In this document: positions 59,661-64,000 of the stretch, one piece after another
How the letters are laid out: every line of letters begins with the position of its first letter
Position numbering within the stretch: the stretch's first letter is position 1
Source: Myrica gale
Taxonomy: Eukaryota > Streptophyta > Magnoliopsida > Fagales > Myricaceae
Assembly (NCBI GenBank): GCA_963930655.1
Contig: OZ005609.1
Location: 26,482,501-26,546,500 of the forward strand
DNA length: 64,000 bases
Direction of reading: 5' to 3'
Notes under the pieces: model-generated
What the model saw: only the letters and a program-made list of their open reading frames with translations
Database searches by the model: none
What the model was told of the DNA's origin: nothing
Translations under genes and position numbers: made by a program

Positions 59661-62600
59661 ATGGGTCTTTGCTTCGGATCTCTCGCTAACGAGTCTGATC
59701 CTGCCATCTCCTCCTCACTGCCTACTACAGGTTATATTCCGAGCTAATCTTTATACATGTTCTAAGTAGATGTTTGTGATCATCTGGTTTCTCAATTTCT
59801 TATTTTCTTTTTCATTTCTTCTTTTAGTTTCCAAGAAGTATACATTTCATCTTGGTTCTTTACCTTTTCTCAGTGATATCAAGCAGCAAGAACTTAGGAT
59901 CATCAAGCAGTGGCACAGGAAGGAGTCAGTTCTCAGAGGAAGCAAGTGGAAGTGTACTGGACGAGTCATATTCTAATGGGCAAATCTTGGAGGCACCGAA
60001 CTTGAAAGAATTTAGCTTTGCGGATCTAAGGACTGCGACAAAAAATTTCAAGTCGGATAGTTTGTTGGGTGAGGGAGGCTTTGGGAAAGTTTTCAAGGGC
60101 TGGATGGATGAGAAGACGCTCATACCCTCTAAGACGGGCACTGGCATGGTGGTTGCTGTCAAGAAATTGAACCCAGAAAGTATGCAGGGTTTCCAAGAAT
60201 GGCAGGTATTAATTCACTCTAATTACCATTGAAAAAAATACATTGTTATAACTTGTTGGAATCATGTTTGGGCTTATTACAGCATCATATTCCATTGTGG
60301 AATCCAGAATAAAGCAAGTTGGGTACTTAATTTCAACTCTAACTATCAATAGCAAAGTCTTTTTATTTTAGCATTTAGCTTTGTTCTTTTATTCTAAGTT
60401 CTTGAGACAAGGTTTTATATTTTGCTGGAGTAATTATGAGGAAAACACGAGATCGGAGAAAACAGATCTATTTATATTGCTTGCAATCATGTTTCGGTTT
60501 AATTACAGCTTCATATCTTATTGTGGAATACAGCAAATGGCAAATTGGGGTCACATGCTCTGTTGACATTGATTCCAAATCCACCAATGAAGAGAAAGAA
60601 ATGTGGCTTGGAAGGTCACCACGATGTTCCCGCTACTAGAAAATTGCTTAACCATCAAACGGCCCATGTGTTAGCAGATGCCATTTAGCAGCTATCACCA
60701 ATGTGGTTCCATCTTCTTATCCTAGGCACACTGGCCCGTGCAATAACTGGGATTAAATCGCTGGGATTGACACTAAAGAAACTAGCAATAGGATTCAAAC
60801 GACATTAGTTTGTAATTTGTTTTACTGGGCAAGTTCAGTAGTTTGTATCACTATGTTTGAGACTACAATTACACTACAGATTAACTTGATACTTTTTTGT
60901 GAAAACTGATGGGCCCTGTATTGTATGTGATTCAAAAAGCCAGACATTGTGTAATGGCAAATGACATCATTGCACTAAAATCCATTGTGATTCACTATGT
61001 TTCCGTATACTACCCTAATCGTGGTACAGTTTGGGCCTGTTGCTGTGTTTAACCAGTTTCCTTTGTTCTTGGTCCTTTCTAATACAATCAATTCTGCTGC
61101 TACTAATAATGTTTTTCCCTTTCAATTTGATTTTGCAGTCGGAAGTGAATTTTCTGGGAAGGCTCTCTCATCCAAACCTGGTCAGGCTATTGGGATACTG
61201 TTGGGAGGATAAAGACCTGCTCCTTGTGTATGAATACATGGAGAGGGGAAGCTTGGAGAATCATCTTTTTAGAAGTACGAATTTAGGAGAAAATTGTAAG
61301 AACAAAACAAATTTCTCTTAGACTGATTTTGTTAACTGAATGAGGTTTTGGTTGAGCAGGGAACCCCAATATTGAACCACTTTCTTGGGACATACGACTC
61401 AAAATAGCTATTGGAGCAGCTCGAGGCCTGGCTTTCCTACATACTTCAGAGAAGAAAGTCATATACAGAGACTTTAAGGCCTCAAATATACTGCTTGATG
61501 GGGTCTGTCTTTCTTTGATCCATGTCTTATTTCCTGCATCTAGGTTTAGTAGGGAATGCTCTAAATTCTTGGTGATAGTATAAGAACTGAAAACCAGACG
61601 CCCAAGTAGCTGCTATTTTGAATTGAATAGTACATTCACATTACTACATATTTTTTTTTGTTTCCTTTTAGTTGTTCTTGCAACCAAATGCAGCAATTTT
61701 CACCATCTAAGTGATGTGGAGACAGTAGAGAAATATGTGAACCCTGCTGTCTTAGAGATAGTTTGGCTTTGGAGTAAAGTTGCCTCTAGTCCAAGACATT
61801 TTTTAAAATTCAAAATGAGCACTAGTATTACTAGGCCTGAAAACTGCTTGAAGAACATAACTTGGTTGTTGCTCTCACATGCGAATAGATCAAATCTTGC
61901 TTGTCACGGAATTTAGGGCTTTTCACTGTTATAAAATATACTTGCCATCTTTTCTACATTGATATAATAAGAATGTTGGATATGTGACAACTATAGTTCC
62001 TGTTATTCATATTTCTCGTTTTTTTCCTGAATCCTACAGAACTACACTGCAAAAATCGCCGATTTTGGCTTGGCGAAATTGGGGCCTTCTGGTGGCGACT
62101 CGCATGTGACAACCAGAATTATGGGCACATATGGTTATGCTGCTCCAGAATATATTGCAACGGGTAATGATAGCTCTAACAAACTCTAGTAATTTAATTT
62201 TATCGGAGAATTAAGAATTCTATGACAAACTCATGCAACTTAATTACATATATGTAAGTCCTTGTTGTATTATAGCTCAGACATTCTAAAAACATTATTG
62301 GCATCAAAGTGCAGGAGGCACTGGAATGTTACTCAGATAAAAGATAAAGATAATCCAAAAAGGCGCTTTATAATAAGGCCATTTAAGTTCACATTTGAAC
62401 CGTATTTGAACATTGAAGCAATCTAATATATTTTTGTCAAGGAAATCTGCTAACATGCCTGCCATTGCACTACTACTCAACAGGTCATTTGTACGTGAAG
62501 AGCGATGTATATGGCTTTGGTGTGGTGCTTCTTGAATGCTTAACAGGCTTGCGGGCACTTGATACGAAAAGGCCTAATGGGCAGCAATCTCTAGTTGAAT

Positions 62601-62851
62601 GGCTTAGACCATCTCTTTCAAATAGAAGAAAGTTGAAAAGCCTTATGGATACTAGAATGGAGGGTCAATATTCTTCAAAGGCAGCATTACAGGCAGCAGA
62701 ACTATCTCTAAAATGCCTAGCATCAGATCCAAAAAACCGCCCCTCCATGAAAGAAGTGGTGGCAGCTTTGGAACGTATTGAAGCAATCAAAGGGAGACCA
62801 AAGCAGTCCAAAAGAAATTCTACTGATGCAGCTCATGGGCAACATTCATGA
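59661..62851 (+). CDS. Receptor-like cytoplasmic kinase, RLCK-VII / PBL type
   Basis: A Ser/Thr kinase of the PBL family, which relays signals from plasma-membrane receptor kinases in immunity and growth. Exons are 59661-59730, 59874-60205, 61139-61274, 61360-61502, 62040-62163 and 62484-62851; phases fit, giving 390 aa. Exon 1 encodes [12 protein letters not shown], whose Gly2 and Cys4 are the N-myristoylation and palmitoylation sites. Kinase motifs are the Gly loop GEGGFGKVF (89-97), ATP-binding Lys120 in [18 protein letters not shown] with catalytic Asp217 (an RD kinase with Tyr for His), DFG at 235-237 and [11 protein letters not shown]. The region [20 protein letters not shown] is typical of the PBL group related to PIX13. 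Exon 1 joins exon 2 in phase (T-T-V-I-S-S-S). No disabling change is seen. The exact PBL member is not assigned. Confidence 0.92.
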
Positions 62852-63221
62852 TAATTCTTCATTTCTCCCCCAGCATCATGGTGCCGAAATTTGATAGAAA
62901 ACTAAAACATGTGCACCTTGTTGAATCTGGACTAATTCTTAATTTTTTGGCTAGTGATCTCTTTCAACTAGTGACAAATTTTGTTTGTAACTTTCTGTTC
63001 AACGTGGATATTATTTTGTAACACTGCTCTGTAGTAGTGAATAGAGTGATCGTTTTCAGGCTACTTTAATGGGTTATCTGTGATTCTGTTATTTTTGTTT
63101 TGGTGAATGGAGAAACTATATTGTCGCGATTTAACCCAGTTTGTCCTAGTTAGTCTGAACAACGAACCATTGACATGATGCTAGGTCAACCTAGTAATGT
63201 CCAACAGAACCGTGGGTTGAT

Positions 63222-63771
63222 ATTGTTCTTTGCTTAATCTCTTGCTCAATAGTCTGATCCTACAATTACTACCTTATGACCTACTCCAGGTTAAATTCCA
63301 AACTAATCTTAATACATGATCAAGTACATGTTCAATATCATCTGGTTTCCTAATTTATGTTTTCACTTTGATCTTTTACCATCTACTTATTATATATTTG
63401 ATCCTGTTGTTTTCCTATTCTTAATGACGTCAAGCAGCAAGAGTATAGGATCATCAGCAACAAGCAGCAGTACGGGGAAGACTCAATTTTCAGAGTGAAC
63501 AGGTGGAAGTGTGGACAAGTTATATACTAATGGGCAATTCTTAGAGACACCCACCTTGAGAGAATTCAGCTTTGCAGATTTGGAGACTGCAACTAACAAT
63601 TTCAATTTGGACACTTTGTTGGGTGAAGGAGGCTTTGGGAAAGTTTTCAAGGGTGGGATGGATGAGAAGACACTTACACCCTCTAAAATTGGCTCTGGCA
63701 CGGTTGTTGCTATCGAGCAATTGAACCCAGAAAGTATGCAAGGTTTCCAAGAGTGGCATGTAATACTTTGA
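63222..63771 (+). pseudogene. Decayed tandem copy of the RLCK gene (first two exons)
   Basis: Upstream sequence, exon 1, intron 1 and exon 2 of the kinase are repeated about 3.56 kb downstream. The counterpart of the start reads ATTGTTCTTTGC instead of ATGGGTCTTTGC, so the start codon and the myristoylated Gly are gone. Exon 2 (about 63432-63766) has a TGA after QFSE (63496-63498), and the ATP-binding Lys of VVAVKK is Glu in VVAIEQ. The Gly loop GEGGFGKVF is kept. The window ends in what would be intron 2, so whether later exons exist is unknown. An ATG at 63424 could give a short N-terminal peptide only. Confidence 0.85.
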
Positions 63772-64000
63772 ACTCCCTATATCAATAACCCATTCAATTT
63801 CCCTGTCATTTTTATATTATGATTTCGGAATAATATTAGCTATTCTAAAATTTTAATCTTCATGATACTATTTTGGTTCCACTCACTTTGTCTATTCAAA
63901 TGCAGAAGAAAGTTCCTACGAAAGCATTCGAGTCTATGTTGTTGTAAAGACCAGTTAGTCACTGTGAAGTTTGACTAGTCCATAGGCATGTGCAATCTTC
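63772..64000. other. Window end, intron-like sequence of the kinase copy
   Basis: AT-rich with no kinase exon visible. It is consistent with the start of intron 2 of the decayed copy. Confidence 0.35.

Noticed and set aside
59440-59769. 109-codon ORF taken as a possible start of the kinase
   Set aside because: Its frame does not join exon 2. The 70-base exon at 59661-59730 gives MGLC and the correct phase.
59770-59976. Hydrophobic ORF before kinase exon 2, considered as a signal peptide
   Set aside because: It is out of frame with the kinase and falls on the pyrimidine-rich intron 1.
1-64000. CRISPR arrays, operons, phage or bacterial defence systems, rRNA or functional tRNA genes
   Set aside because: The window is spliced plant nuclear DNA. 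The only tRNA-like sequences are SINE heads, and no regularly spaced repeats occur.

Overview
This is nuclear DNA from a flowering plant, most likely a woody core eudicot. The evidence is AT-rich introns with plant-type GT...AG borders, plant-specific gene families (an RLCK-VII kinase, a plant B2 cyclin, a plastid-targeted PSAT, a root-hair SAC phosphatase), and plant LINEs, SINEs and MITEs. The LINE and SINE style made me think of Fagales, but I could not test that.

Six host genes can be rebuilt from end to end with consistent splice phases. (1) A GRIP-domain golgin, + strand, 600-9041, 21 coding exons, 798 aa. (2) Plastid phosphoserine aminotransferase, - strand, 11918-10638, one exon, 426 aa. 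(3) A B2-type cyclin, - strand, 16532-13384, 10 exons, 412 aa. (4) A DSK2-type ubiquilin, + strand, 23853-34263, 8 exons, 551 aa. One intron of this gene has swollen to 5.3 kb through a LINE insertion. (5) A SAC-domain phosphoinositide phosphatase of the RHD4/SAC7 kind, + strand, 46451-55698, 20 coding exons, 595 aa. One of its introns has textbook U12-type signals. (6) A receptor-like cytoplasmic kinase, + strand, 59661-62851, 6 exons, 390 aa, with an acylation-type MG-x-C start. A disabled tandem copy of its first exons lies at about 63220-63771.

Between these genes lie a decayed poly(A) polymerase/CCA-adding-enzyme family pseudogene (22039-20131, -), an unrecognised basic ORF split by one stop (19773-19117, -), and a large accessory tract at 35.3-45.6 kb. 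That tract is built around two tandem copies of a unit of about 3.2 kb. A TG...CA LTR-type insertion lies in the first copy, and the second copy preserves the exact empty site, so the insertion is younger than the duplication.

The window is rich in small mobile elements with readable borders: two tRNA-like SINEs, a Mutator-like foldback with a 9-bp target duplication, a hAT-like element made of TTCCGG arrays with an 8-bp duplication, a Tourist-like MITE with TAA duplications, and other inverted-repeat elements.

The genes are unrelated housekeeping and signalling genes (Golgi tethering, serine synthesis, mitosis, proteasome delivery, membrane phosphoinositides, receptor signalling) and form no common pathway. 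I found no clear new multi-gene system. The most unusual signals are the probable AT-AA U12 intron, the LINE with its middle inverted, and the dated tandem duplication. All exon borders come from reading ORF homology, phase and splice sites; no transcript data were available.
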